Assembly (NCBI RefSeq): GCF_023617245.1
Contig: NZ_CP067396.1
Coordinates: 1,612,001-1,676,000 of the forward strand
Reading direction: 5' to 3'
Length of the DNA: 64,000 bases
DNA from: Lysobacter enzymogenes
GTDB taxonomy: Bacteria; Pseudomonadota; Gammaproteobacteria; Xanthomonadales; Xanthomonadaceae
The notes beneath the pieces are model-generated. The model did no database searches. It saw nothing but the letters and a program-made list of their open reading frames with translations, and had not been told where the DNA came from. The position numbers and the translations under genes were made by a program. Below, piece by piece: positions 10,525-18,772 of the stretch. Each line of letters opens with the position of its first letter. The first letter of the stretch is position 1.

Positions 10525-11067
10525 ATGACCACCCGGCTCGAAGAGTTTTACAAGAAAGAAGTGGTTCCCGCGCTGACCGAGAAGTTCGGTTACAAGAACC
10601 CGATGGAAGTGCCGCGCCTCGTCAAGATCACGCTGAACATGGGCGTGGGCGAAGCCGCCACCAACAAGAAGATCCTGGAAAATGCCGTTGCGGACATGAC
10701 CAAGATCGCCGGCCAGAAGCCGATCGTGACCAAGTCCCGCGTGTCGGTGGCTTCGTTCAAGATCCGCGACGGCTGGCCGATCGGCGCCAAGGTCACCCTG
10801 CGCCGCGCCAAGATGTTCGAGTTCCTGGACCGCCTGATCAACATCTCGCTGCCGCGCGTCCGCGACTTCCGCGGCGTGTCGGGCCGTTCGTTCGACGGCC
10901 GCGGCAACTACAACATGGGCGTGAAGGAACAGATCATCTTCCCGGAAATCGACTTCGACCAGGTCGACGCCCTGCGCGGCATGGACATCGCGATCACCAC
11001 GACCGCGAAGACCGACGCCGAGGCCAAGGCCCTGCTCGAAGCCTTCCGCTTCCCGTTCCGTAACTGA
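10525..11067 (+). CDS. rplE: 50S ribosomal protein L5
   Basis: 180 residues, MTTRLEEFYKKEVVPALTEKF. Binds 5S rRNA and contacts P-site tRNA. GAGGAA upstream. In E. coli S8 represses the spc operon at the rplE initiation region; no comparable structure was recognised by eye at this start. Confidence 0.97.
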   Translation: MTTRLEEFYKKEVVPALTEKFGYKNPMEVPRLVKITLNMGVGEAATNKKILENAVADMTKIAGQKPIVTKSRVSVASFKIRDGWPIGAKVTLRRAKMFEFLDRLINISLPRVRDFRGVSGRSFDGRGNYNMGVKEQIIFPEIDFDQVDALRGMDIAITTTAKTDAEAKALLEAFRFPFRN

Positions 11068-11082
11068 GGCTAGGATTGAACA

Positions 11083-11388
11083 ATGGCTAAGACCTCCATG
11101 GTCAACCGCGACCTCAAGCGGGCCAAGCTGGCGAAGAAGTTCGCGGCCAAGCGCGACGCGCTGAAGAAGATCATCTCGTCCGACGCGTCCTCCTACGAGG
11201 ACAAGATGGACGCCGTGGTCAAGCTGCAGAAGCTGCCGCGCGACTCGTCGCCGAGCCGCCAGCGCAACCGTTGCGCCCTGACCGGCCGTTCGCGCGGCGT
11301 GTACCAGAAGTTCGGCCTCGGCCGCAACAAGCTGCGCGAAGCCACCATGCGCGGCGACGTGCCGGGCCTGCGCAAGGCCAGCTGGTAA
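11083..11388 (+). CDS. rpsN: 30S ribosomal protein S14, zinc-independent form
   Basis: 101 residues, the long C-minus type of S14: the CxxC zinc knuckle of the short form is absent and the core RQRNRCALTGRSRGVYQKFGL is present. Located in the 30S head. Followed by an unusually long 191-nt spacer with two tandem hairpins before rpsH, instead of the short gap usual inside the spc operon. Confidence 0.96.
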   Translation: MAKTSMVNRDLKRAKLAKKFAAKRDALKKIISSDASSYEDKMDAVVKLQKLPRDSSPSRQRNRCALTGRSRGVYQKFGLGRNKLREATMRGDVPGLRKASW

Positions 11389-11442
11389 GCGGTCCACGCC
11401 GGCAACCGGCCAGACTTGGGAGCCCACGGCTTCAAAGTCTGT

Positions 11443-11504
11443 TATAGTTGCCGGCTTCCCGGGCCTCGGCCCGGGTTCCCAGCGCGGCCTTCGGGCCGCG
11501 CTGG
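11443..11504 (+). promoter_or_regulatory. Tandem hairpins and -10-like box in the rpsN-rpsH spacer
   Basis: TATAGT at 11443-11448 resembles a -10 box but has no convincing -35. It is followed by a perfect GC hairpin (11458-11465 with 11468-11475) and by a perfect 11-bp hairpin with TTCG tetraloop (11479-11489 with 11494-11504). No U-tract follows. Possible processing, attenuation or S8-control element ahead of rpsH. Confidence 0.45.
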
Positions 11505-11579
11505 CGTTGTTGTAAAGCGTCGAATACAACTGAAATTCGCAATCCCGCGGATATCGGTGCTACTCATAGGTGACTTTTA

Positions 11580-11978
11580 ATGAGCATGACTGATCCCATC
11601 GCCGACATGCTGGTCCGCATCAAGAATGCGGCCGCTGTGCGCAAGCAGACGGTGAAGATGCCTTCGTCCAAGGTGAAGGTGGCCATCGCCGCCGTGCTGA
11701 AGGAAGAGGGTTACATCCTGGACTCGCGCGTGACCCCCACGTCCGCCGGCAAGTCCGAACTCGAAATCTCGCTGAAGTACTACGAAGGCAAGCCGGTGAT
11801 CGAGCGCCTGGAGCGCTACTCCCGTTCGGGCCTGCGCCAGTACCGCGGCAAGGACGCGCTGCCCAAGGTCCTCGGCGGCCTCGGCGTGGCCATCATCTCC
11901 ACCTCCAAGGGCATCATGACCGATGCGCAGGCGCGCCAGCAGGGCGTCGGCGGTGAAGTCCTGTGCTTCGTGGCCTAA
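11580..11978 (+). CDS. rpsH: 30S ribosomal protein S8
   Basis: 132 residues, MSMTDPIADMLVRIKNAAAV. ATG 11580 has AGGTGA 8 nt upstream; the internal ATG at 11586 is less likely. S8 binds helix 21 of 16S rRNA and, in enterics, represses the spc mRNA. It starts a sub-cluster after the hairpin-bearing spacer. Confidence 0.97.
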   Translation: MSMTDPIADMLVRIKNAAAVRKQTVKMPSSKVKVAIAAVLKEEGYILDSRVTPTSAGKSELEISLKYYEGKPVIERLERYSRSGLRQYRGKDALPKVLGGLGVAIISTSKGIMTDAQARQQGVGGEVLCFVA

Positions 11979-11993
11979 GGGAGTAAACGAACC

Positions 11994-12521
11994 ATGTCCC
12001 GAGTTGCCAAGAAGCCGATCGCCCTGCCGAAGGGCGTCGAAATCAACGTGCAGGCCGACGCGATCGTCGCCAAGGGCCCGAAGGGCTCGCTGAGCATCGC
12101 CAAGCCGGCCGCCATCAACCTCAAGGTCGAGAACAACGAGGCCGTCTTCGCTACCGAAGACGCCGCGCTGATCCCGCTGACCGGTACCCTGCGCGCGATC
12201 CTGGCCAACATGGTCAAGGGCGTGTCGGAAGGCTTCGAGCGCAAGCTCGAGCTGGTCGGCGTCGGTTACCGCGCCGCGATGCAGGGCAAGGACCTCAGCC
12301 TGTCGCTGGGTTTCTCGCACCCGGTCGTGTTCCAGGCCCCCGAAGGCATCACCCTCGCCGCTCCGACCCAGACCGAGATCCTGGTCCAGGGCGCGGACAA
12401 GCAGCGCGTGGGCGAAGTCGCCGCCAAGATCCGCGGTTTCCGTCCGCCGGAGCCCTACAAGGGCAAGGGTGTGAAGTACGCCGGCGAAGTCATCATCCGT
12501 AAGGAAGCCAAGAAGGCCTAA
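11994..12521 (+). CDS. rplF: 50S ribosomal protein L6
   Basis: 175 residues (MSRVAKKPIALPKGVEINVQ) with the two L6 repeats and C-terminal motif GVKYAGEVIIRKEAKKA. It lies near the sarcin-ricin loop and factor-binding site. GGGAG upstream. 66-nt spacer to rplR carrying a small GCCGGC dyad. Confidence 0.97.
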   Translation: MSRVAKKPIALPKGVEINVQADAIVAKGPKGSLSIAKPAAINLKVENNEAVFATEDAALIPLTGTLRAILANMVKGVSEGFERKLELVGVGYRAAMQGKDLSLSLGFSHPVVFQAPEGITLAAPTQTEILVQGADKQRVGEVAAKIRGFRPPEPYKGKGVKYAGEVIIRKEAKKA

Positions 12522-12587
12522 CGGGTAGGGCGCCGGCCCGCGTGCCGGCCCCGGATCACCAGGCTTTCAGCTTTCGGAGACCAGAAC

Positions 12588-12941
12588 ATGAACAAGAACA
12601 CCGCTCGCCTGCGTCGCGCCAAGTCGACCCGCTCGCACATCCGCAACCTCGGCGTCGCCCGTCTGACCGTGCTGCGCACCGGTCAGCACCTGTACGCCCA
12701 GATCTTCACCGCCGACGGCTCCAAGGTCCTAGCCACCGCCTCGACCGTGCAGGCCGACGTCAAGGAAGGTCTGAAGAACGGCAAGAACGCCGATGCCGCC
12801 GTCAAGGTCGGCAAGATGATCGCCGAGCGCGCCAAGGCCGCCGGCATCGAGAAGGTCGCGTTCGACCGCTCGGGTTACCGCTACCACGGCCGCATCAAGG
12901 CCCTCGCCGACGCCGCGCGCGAAGGCGGCCTGCAGTTCTGA
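12588..12941 (+). CDS. rplR: 50S ribosomal protein L18
   Basis: 117 residues starting MNKNTARLRRAKSTRSHIR and ending GRIKALADAAREGGLQF, a typical L18 that binds 5S rRNA with L5 and L25. CGGAGA Shine-Dalgarno. The following spacer to rpsE is 190 nt and holds a strong hairpin. Confidence 0.97.
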   Translation: MNKNTARLRRAKSTRSHIRNLGVARLTVLRTGQHLYAQIFTADGSKVLATASTVQADVKEGLKNGKNADAAVKVGKMIAERAKAAGIEKVAFDRSGYRYHGRIKALADAAREGGLQF

Positions 12942-12965
12942 TACGGCCCGCCGTATTCAGGGTTG

Positions 12966-12993
12966 AAAGCGTGGAGATCCGTCTCCACGCTTT
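12966..12993 (+). promoter_or_regulatory. Perfect 12-bp hairpin between rplR and rpsE
   Basis: Arms 12966-12977 and 12982-12993 pair without mismatch, loop TCCG. It starts 25 nt after the L18 stop and lies in a spacer with no gene. Only three U follow, so termination is not certain; partial attenuation or an RNA-processing site is possible. Confidence 0.5.
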
Positions 12994-13131
12994 ACGCGCC
13001 GAACCGTTTCACCTGCCGACGCGGGTTGCGTCGGGCGCGATCGCGGGTTGCCACGGTCGATGCTGCATCCGAAGCACTTCACAATCATAAGCGGCCAGGC
13101 CGCAAATCCCTTCAATCAACGAGATATCGAA

Positions 13132-13671
13132 ATGGCAGACGACAGAGCGCCGCGGGGCCGCGATCGCGATCGCAACCGCGAAGAAATCGACGACGGCATG
13201 ATCGAGAAGCTGATCGCGGTCAACCGCGTCAGCAAGACCGTCAAGGGCGGTCGCCAGTTCACCTTCACCGCGCTGACGGTGGTGGGCGACGGCAACGGCA
13301 AGGTCGGCTTCGGCTACGGCAAGGCGCGCGAAGTGCCGGTCGCGATCCAGAAGTCGATGGAATACGCGCGCAAGGCGATGAACACCGTCGAGCTCAACAA
13401 CGGCACCCTGTGGCACGCGGTCAAGTCCGGCCACGGCGCGGCGCATGTGTTCATGCAGCCGGCCTCGGAAGGTACCGGCGTGATCGCCGGCGGCGCGATG
13501 CGCGCCGTGCTGGAAGCGGTGGGCGTGAAGAACGTGCTGGCCAAGGCCACCGGTTCGCGCAACCCGATCAACCTGGTCCGCGCCACCGTGAAGGGCCTGA
13601 CCGACATGCACTCGCCGGCCAAGATCGCGGCCAAGCGCGGCAAGAAGGTGGAGGACCTCCTCAATGGCTAA
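13132..13671 (+). CDS. rpsE: 30S ribosomal protein S5
   Basis: 179 residues, MADDRAPRGRDRDRNREEIDD, then the dsRBD-like domain and RAVLEAVGVKNVLAKATGSRNP. The ATG at 13132 fits the usual xanthomonad length; upstream readings are not S5-like. The charged N-terminal DRDRNRE stretch is typical of this group. S5 contributes to decoding fidelity and mRNA unwinding. It overlaps rpmD by 8 nt. Confidence 0.96.
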   Translation: MADDRAPRGRDRDRNREEIDDGMIEKLIAVNRVSKTVKGGRQFTFTALTVVGDGNGKVGFGYGKAREVPVAIQKSMEYARKAMNTVELNNGTLWHAVKSGHGAAHVFMQPASEGTGVIAGGAMRAVLEAVGVKNVLAKATGSRNPINLVRATVKGLTDMHSPAKIAAKRGKKVEDLLNG

Positions 13672-13861
13672 GAACGAAGCCGGTACCGGCACCGTCAAGG
13701 TGCGTCTGGTCAAGGGTCTGCGTGGCACCCAGTCGCGTCACCGCCTGTCGGTGCGCGCGCTGGGCCTGAACAAGCTCAACGATGTGCGTGAACTCAAGGA
13801 CAGCCCGCAGGTTCGCGGCCTGATCAACAAGGTTCACTACCTCGTCCAGGTCGAGGAGTAA
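13664..13861 (+). CDS. rpmD: 50S ribosomal protein L30
   Basis: 65 residues with core VRLVKGLRGTQSRHRLSVRALGL. The start lies inside the 3' end of rpsE (8-nt overlap) with GGAGGA in rpsE as ribosome-binding site, so translation is coupled. L30 binds near 5S rRNA. Confidence 0.96.
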   Translation: MAKNEAGTGTVKVRLVKGLRGTQSRHRLSVRALGLNKLNDVRELKDSPQVRGLINKVHYLVQVEE

Positions 13862-13866
13862 TCACC

Positions 13867-14304
13867 ATGCGTCTCAACACTCTCAAGCCCGCCGACGGCG
13901 CCCGCCAGGAACGTACCCGCGTCGGTCGCGGCATCGGTTCCGGCCTGGGCAAGACCGCCGGTCGCGGCCACAAGGGCTCGTTCGCGCGCTCGGGCAAGGG
14001 CAAGATCAAGGCCGGTTTCGAAGGCGGCCAGATGCCCATGCAGCGTCGCCTGCCCAAGATCGGCTTCCGTTCGAAGCTGGCCAAGGACACCGCCGAAGTG
14101 CTGCTGTACCAGCTGGACAAGCTGGACGCCGGCGACATCGATTTCGCCGCGCTGAAGGCCGCCAAGCTCGTTCCGAGCACGGCCAAGCAGGCCAAGATCG
14201 TGAAGAAGGGCGAGCTGACCAAGAAGTTCGTGCTCAAGGGCGTGCTGGCTACCGCCGGCGCCAAGGCCGCGATCGAAGCGGCCGGCGGCAAGGTCGAGGA
14301 GTAA
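13867..14304 (+). CDS. rplO: 50S ribosomal protein L15
   Basis: 145 residues, MRLNTLKPADGARQERTRVGRGIGSG..., glycine/arginine-rich N-terminus that penetrates 23S rRNA. GAGGAG overlaps the rpmD stop. Late assembly protein; precedes secY by 7 nt as in most bacteria. Confidence 0.97.
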   Translation: MRLNTLKPADGARQERTRVGRGIGSGLGKTAGRGHKGSFARSGKGKIKAGFEGGQMPMQRRLPKIGFRSKLAKDTAEVLLYQLDKLDAGDIDFAALKAAKLVPSTAKQAKIVKKGELTKKFVLKGVLATAGAKAAIEAAGGKVEE

Positions 14305-14311
14305 CTGACGA

Positions 14312-15685
14312 ATGGCGCGCAGCGGCAACGCAATGGCTGGTATCGGCGGCGGGCTCGGTAAGTTCACCGAGTTGCGCCAGCGTCTGCTGTTCGTCATCGG
14401 CGCGTTGATCGTCTACCGCATCGGCAGCTACATCCCGGTGCCGGGTATCAACCCGGAGGCGATGGTCAAGTTCATGGAGACCAAGCAGGGCACCATCGTG
14501 GACATGTTCAACATGTTCACCGGCGGCGCCCTGCATCGCTTCAGCCTGTTCGCCCTGAACGTGATGCCGTACATCTCGGCATCGATCATCGTGCAGTTGC
14601 TGGTGCAGATCGTGCCCAGCCTGAAGGCCATCCAGAAGGAAGGCGAGTCGGGCCGGCGCAAGATCAACCAGTGGTCGCGCATGGGCGCCATTCCGCTGGC
14701 GGTATTCCAGGCCTGGGGCATCGCCGCCGGCCTGCAGTCCAGCGTGGCGCCCGATGGCGTGCCGGTGGTGTACGCGCCGGGCATGGGCTTCATCCTGACC
14801 GCGGTGATCGCGTTGACCGCGGGCACCATGTTCCTGATGTGGCTGGGCGAGCAGATCACCGAGCGTGGCGTCGGCAACGGCGTGTCGCTGATCATCTTCG
14901 CCGGCATCGTCGCCGGGTTGCCGGCCGCGGTCCTGCACATGTTCGAGCAGATCCGCAACGGCGACATGAGCGCGATCGCGGCGATCGTGGTGATCCTGCT
15001 GGTGTTCGGCTTCACCTACCTGGTGGTCTTCGTCGAACGCGGCCAGCGCCGGATCACGGTCAACTACGCACGCCGTCAGGGCGGTCGCAACGCCTATATG
15101 AACCAGGCGTCGTTCCTGCCCCTGAAGCTCAACATGTCGGGCGTGATCCCCGCGATCTTCGCCTCGAGCATCGTGATGTTCCCCGCCACCGCCGCGACCT
15201 GGTTCGCCCAGAGCAACAGCGGTTCGGGTTTCTCCGGCTTCCTCCAGCGGCTCAGCCAGTGGCTGGCCCCGGGCGAGCCGGTGCACATGATCCTGTATGC
15301 TGGTTTGATCATCGGCTTCGCGTTCTTCTACACGGCGCTGGTGTTCAACTCGCAGGAAACCGCCGACAACCTCAAGAAGTCGGGCGCGCTGATTCCGGGC
15401 ATCCGTCCGGGCAAGGCCACGGCGGATTATGTGGATGGCGTGCTGACCCGCCTGACGGCGGCCGGCGCGATTTACCTGGTGATCGTCTGCCTCCTTCCGG
15501 AGGTCATGCGGACCCAACTGGGCACCTCGTTCTACTTCGGCGGCACTTCGCTGCTGATCGTGGTGGTCGTGGTGATGGATTTCATCGCTCAAATCCAGGC
15601 GCATCTGATGTCGCATCAGTACGAAAGCCTGTTGAAGAAAGCGAACCTGAAGGGCGGCTCGCGCGGCGGTCTCGCGCGCGGGTGA
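14312..15685 (+). CDS. secY: Preprotein translocase subunit SecY
   Basis: 457 residues with ten predicted membrane segments forming the protein-conducting channel of the Sec translocon. Visible landmarks are the plug-adjacent segment after TM1 (YIPVPGIN), the cytoplasmic loop ERGQRRITVNYARRQ that contacts SecA/ribosomes, and the C-terminal tail. ATG 14312 has GAGGAG upstream within rplO. The rpmJ gene that often follows secY is not present here. Confidence 0.97.
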   Translation: MARSGNAMAGIGGGLGKFTELRQRLLFVIGALIVYRIGSYIPVPGINPEAMVKFMETKQGTIVDMFNMFTGGALHRFSLFALNVMPYISASIIVQLLVQIVPSLKAIQKEGESGRRKINQWSRMGAIPLAVFQAWGIAAGLQSSVAPDGVPVVYAPGMGFILTAVIALTAGTMFLMWLGEQITERGVGNGVSLIIFAGIVAGLPAAVLHMFEQIRNGDMSAIAAIVVILLVFGFTYLVVFVERGQRRITVNYARRQGGRNAYMNQASFLPLKLNMSGVIPAIFASSIVMFPATAATWFAQSNSGSGFSGFLQRLSQWLAPGEPVHMILYAGLIIGFAFFYTALVFNSQETADNLKKSGALIPGIRPGKATADYVDGVLTRLTAAGAIYLVIVCLLPEVMRTQLGTSFYFGGTSLLIVVVVVMDFIAQIQAHLMSHQYESLLKKANLKGGSRGGLARG

Positions 15686-15803
15686 GTCAGAACCAGTACG
15701 CGCGCCAGAGTAGCGCGCGGGGCTGAGGGGCAGGGCATCGCCCGTTCAGCCAGTTCCGACTCGTCGCCGGAGCATGGGCACACTCCCCATGCCGGAGCGC
15801 CGT

Positions 15804-15855
15804 GGCACCTTCGGGTGCCGCGGGGCTTCCTATTAACCCGAGACCTAGATACAAT
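15804..15855 (+). promoter_or_regulatory. Hairpin and promoter candidate ahead of the alpha operon
   Basis: Perfect 6-bp hairpin with TTCG tetraloop (15804-15809 with 15814-15819), then a -10-like TACAAT (15850-15855) with a poor -35 (TTCCTA, 15827-15832, 17-bp spacer). The secY-rpsM spacer is 231 nt, long enough for the S4-binding leader known in enterics; that function is inference. Confidence 0.4.
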
Positions 15856-15916
15856 TTCCAGTTCACTCCGCCGGGATTAATCCGTCTCGGCCGCCAAACC
15901 AGTTGGAGATCGCGTT

Positions 15917-16273
15917 ATGGCGCGTATTGCGGGCGTCAATCTGCCTGCCCAGAAGCATGTCTGGGTTGGGCTCCAGAGCATCTACGGCATCGGCCGTACC
16001 CGTTCGAAGCAGATCTGCGAAACCGCAGGTGTGACGTCGAGCACCAAGATCCGTGACTTGTCCGAACCGGAAGTCGAGCGCCTGCGCGCCGAGGTCGGCA
16101 AGTTCGTGGTCGAAGGCGATCTGCGCCGCGAAATCGGCATCGCCATCAAGCGTCTGATGGACCTGGGCTGCTACCGCGGCCTGCGTCACCGTCGCGGCCT
16201 GCCGCTGCGTGGTCAGCGTACCCGGACCAATGCCCGTACCCGCAAGGGTCCGCGCAAGGCCATCAAGAAGTAA
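15917..16273 (+). CDS. rpsM: 30S ribosomal protein S13
   Basis: 118 residues, MARIAGVNLPAQKHVWVGL..., helix-two-turn-helix fold and basic tail RTRKGPRKAIKK reaching tRNA in A and P sites. TGGAGA precedes ATG 15917. First gene of the alpha operon (rpsM-rpsK-rpsD-rpoA-rplQ). Confidence 0.97.
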   Translation: MARIAGVNLPAQKHVWVGLQSIYGIGRTRSKQICETAGVTSSTKIRDLSEPEVERLRAEVGKFVVEGDLRREIGIAIKRLMDLGCYRGLRHRRGLPLRGQRTRTNARTRKGPRKAIKK

Positions 16274-16286
16274 GGGGACCTAGACC

Positions 16287-16679
16287 ATGGCCAAGCCGGC
16301 AGCAGTCAAGACCAAGAAGAAGATCAAGCGCGTCGTCACCGACGGCATCGCCCACGTCCACGCTTCTTTCAACAACACCATCATCACGATCACCGACCGC
16401 CAGGGCAATGCGCTGTCGTGGGCGACTTCGGGCGGCGCCGGTTTCCGCGGCTCGCGCAAGTCGACCCCGTTCGCCGCCCAGGTCGCCGCCGAAAAGGCCG
16501 GCCGTGCTGCGCTCGACTACGGCGTCAAGTCGCTGGAAGTGCGCATCAAGGGTCCGGGTCCGGGCCGTGAGTCCGCCGTGCGTTCGCTGAACAACGTCGG
16601 ATACAAGATCATCAACATCATCGACGTGACGCCGATCCCGCACAACGGGTGCCGTCCGCCGAAGAAGCGTCGCGTCTGA
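16287..16679 (+). CDS. rpsK: 30S ribosomal protein S11
   Basis: 130 residues with conserved HVHASFNNTIITITDRQGN and C-terminal NGCRPPKKRRV. Located on the platform, lining the mRNA exit path. AAGGGGA Shine-Dalgarno; 13 nt after rpsM. Confidence 0.97.
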   Translation: MAKPAAVKTKKKIKRVVTDGIAHVHASFNNTIITITDRQGNALSWATSGGAGFRGSRKSTPFAAQVAAEKAGRAALDYGVKSLEVRIKGPGPGRESAVRSLNNVGYKIINIIDVTPIPHNGCRPPKKRRV

Positions 16680-16693
16680 GGAGCTGAAAGAAC

Positions 16694-17323
16694 ATGGCTC
16701 GTTATATCGGTCCCACCTGTAAGCTCGCCCGTCGCGAAGGCGCCGACCTCAGCCTGAAGTCGTCGGCCCGCGCCCTCGACTCCAAGTGCAAGCTCGAGCA
16801 GAAGCCCGGCCAGCACGGCCCGACCGCCCGCAAGGGCAAGCTGTCGGACTATGCCACCCAGCTGCGCGAGAAGCAGAAGGTCAAGCGCATCTACGGTCTG
16901 CTGGAACGTCAGTTCCGCAACTACTACAAGAAGGCCTCGACCAAGAAGGGCAACACCGGCGAGAACCTGCTGCAGTTCCTCGAAACCCGCCTGGACAACG
17001 TCGTCTACCGCATGGGCTTCGCCGTGACCCGTCCGGCCGCCCGCCAGCTGGTCTCGCACCGCGGCGTCACCGTCAACGGCAAGTCGGTCAACCTGCCGTC
17101 GTACCAGGTCAAGGCCGGCGACATCATCGCCCTGTCCGAACGCGCCCAGAAGCAGCTGCGCGTGCAGGAGTCGCTGACCGTCTCGTCGCAGATGGACCTG
17201 TCGCCGTCGTGGGTCGAAGTCGACAGCAAGAAGTTCAGCGGCGTGTTCAAGGCGATCCCGGACCGCGCGGATCTGCCGGCCGACATCAACGAAGCGCTGA
17301 TCGTCGAGTTGTACAGCAAGTAA
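16694..17323 (+). CDS. rpsD: 30S ribosomal protein S4
   Basis: 209 residues, MARYIGPTCKLARREGADL, with the S4 RNA-binding domain (LVSHRGVTVNGKSVNLPSY). Primary 16S binder and, in enterics, translational repressor of the alpha operon. GAGGAG upstream. It is the zinc-free type: the four-Cys N-terminal cluster of some S4 proteins is absent. Confidence 0.97.
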   Translation: MARYIGPTCKLARREGADLSLKSSARALDSKCKLEQKPGQHGPTARKGKLSDYATQLREKQKVKRIYGLLERQFRNYYKKASTKKGNTGENLLQFLETRLDNVVYRMGFAVTRPAARQLVSHRGVTVNGKSVNLPSYQVKAGDIIALSERAQKQLRVQESLTVSSQMDLSPSWVEVDSKKFSGVFKAIPDRADLPADINEALIVELYSK

Positions 17324-17336
17324 TAGTGCAAGCCCG

Positions 17337-17362
17337 GCGCCGGTCTTTCGCGAGGCCGGCGC
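17337..17362 (+). promoter_or_regulatory. Stem-loop in the rpsD-rpoA spacer
   Basis: Arms GCGCCGG (17337-17343) and CCGGCGC (17356-17362), further flanked by GTGCA/TGCAC. The spacer is 158 nt and has no gene. Function unknown; it could separate rpoA expression from the ribosomal genes. Confidence 0.3.
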
Positions 17363-17481
17363 GCTGTGCACCCCAGGCCGCCGTGGCGCCAGCCGCGGCG
17401 GCCGCTCCCTCGATTCGAGGGGGCTCCAAGAGCTAAAGCCTTCCGTCGCCCCCCGGCGAAGGTCATTGGAGACACCGAAAC

Positions 17482-18480
17482 ATGACGGTTACCGCCAACC
17501 AGGTACTGCGCCCGCGTGGCCCGCAGATCGAACGCCTCGCCGGCAATCGCGCCAAAGTCGTGATCGAGCCGTTGGAGCGCGGTTACGGCCACACGCTGGG
17601 CAACGCGCTGCGCCGCGTGCTGCTGTCGTCGATCCCGGGTTTCGCCATCACCGAGGTCGAAATCGACGGCGTGCTGCATGAGTACACCACGGTCGAAGGT
17701 CTGGAAGAGGACGTGCTGGAAGTCCTGCTGAACCTGAAGGACGTGGCCATCCGCATGCACACCGGCGAGTCGTCGACGCTGTCGCTGGCCAAGCAGGGCC
17801 CCGGCATCGTCACCGCCGGCGACATCAAGACCGACCACAACGTCGAAATCCTCAACACCGACCACGTGATCTGCCACCTGACCAAGGACACGGCGATCAA
17901 CATGCGTCTGAAGATCGAGCGCGGCTTCGGCTACCAGCCGGCGGCCTCGCGCCGTCGTCCGGACGAAGAGAGCCGCGCGATCGGCCGCCTGGTCCTGGAC
18001 GCCAGCTTCTCGCCGGTCCGCCGCGTCGCCTACGCCGTGGAAGCCGCGCGCGTCGAGCAGCGCACCGACCTGGACAAGCTGGTCCTGGACATCGAGACCA
18101 ACGGCACGATCGACGCCGAGGAAGCCGTGCGGACCGCCGCCGACATCCTCACCGACCAGCTGTCGGTGTTCGGCGACTTCACCCACCGCGACCGCGGCGC
18201 GCAGAAGCCGGCCACCAGCGGCATCGATCCGATCCTGCTGCGCCCGATCGACGATCTGGAGCTGACCGTGCGTTCGGCCAACTGCCTCAAGGCCGAGAGC
18301 ATCTACTACGTCGGCGACCTGATCCAGAAGACCGAGGTCGAGCTGCTCAAGACCCCGAACCTGGGCAAGAAGTCGCTCACCGAGATCAAGGAAGTGCTGG
18401 CTCAGCGCGGCCTGTCCCTCGGCATGAAGCTCGAAAACTGGCCGCCGGCCGGCATCGCCTCGCACGGGATGATGGGGTGA
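17482..18480 (+). CDS. rpoA: DNA-directed RNA polymerase subunit alpha
   Basis: 332 residues. The N-terminal dimerisation domain carries LERGYGHTLGNALRRVLLSSIPG; the C-terminal domain (from about residue 245) has the DNA- and activator-contacting helix region LTVRSANCLKAESIYYVGDL. Scaffold for polymerase assembly. TGGAGA upstream of ATG 17482. Preceded and followed by long spacers (158 and 292 nt) with hairpins. Confidence 0.98.
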   Translation: MTVTANQVLRPRGPQIERLAGNRAKVVIEPLERGYGHTLGNALRRVLLSSIPGFAITEVEIDGVLHEYTTVEGLEEDVLEVLLNLKDVAIRMHTGESSTLSLAKQGPGIVTAGDIKTDHNVEILNTDHVICHLTKDTAINMRLKIERGFGYQPAASRRRPDEESRAIGRLVLDASFSPVRRVAYAVEAARVEQRTDLDKLVLDIETNGTIDAEEAVRTAADILTDQLSVFGDFTHRDRGAQKPATSGIDPILLRPIDDLELTVRSANCLKAESIYYVGDLIQKTEVELLKTPNLGKKSLTEIKEVLAQRGLSLGMKLENWPPAGIASHGMMG

Positions 18481-18543
18481 GCCCAAGCCGCTTGCGCGGC
18501 ACCGCCGCGCGCTTGGGCGAACGCCCGGCGCGCTGCGCCGGGC
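18481..18543 (+). promoter_or_regulatory. Two hairpins after rpoA
   Basis: First: GCCCAAGC (18481-18488) pairs with 18511-18518 and encloses the 7-bp stem 18494-18500/18504-18510. Second: perfect 9-bp stem 18523-18531/18535-18543. No U-tract. The 292-nt rpoA-rplQ spacer contains no gene; these structures may attenuate or delimit the alpha mRNA. Confidence 0.45.
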
Positions 18544-18772
18544 AGGGGGCGAAAAGAGTCCACGCCGAAGTCAGCCGAAGCGTGGGCTCTTGATTCACCC
18601 GCATTGATGTAATCCGCAACACCCGCTCCACGCAACACCCAGCCGACGGCCCCCAAGGTCCGCGGCCAACCGGTCAAGGAAGCCCGGTTCGGACCATCCG
18701 CAGTCCAATGCTCCAACGCCTGGATGGCGACAGCGAAACCCAACCGTCACAACATTCACAGGAATCACCGTC

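Noticed and set aside
15686..15916. rpmJ (L36) between secY and rpsM
   Set aside because: No frame encoding the short Cys/His L36 peptide is present; the gap holds hairpins and a promoter candidate only.
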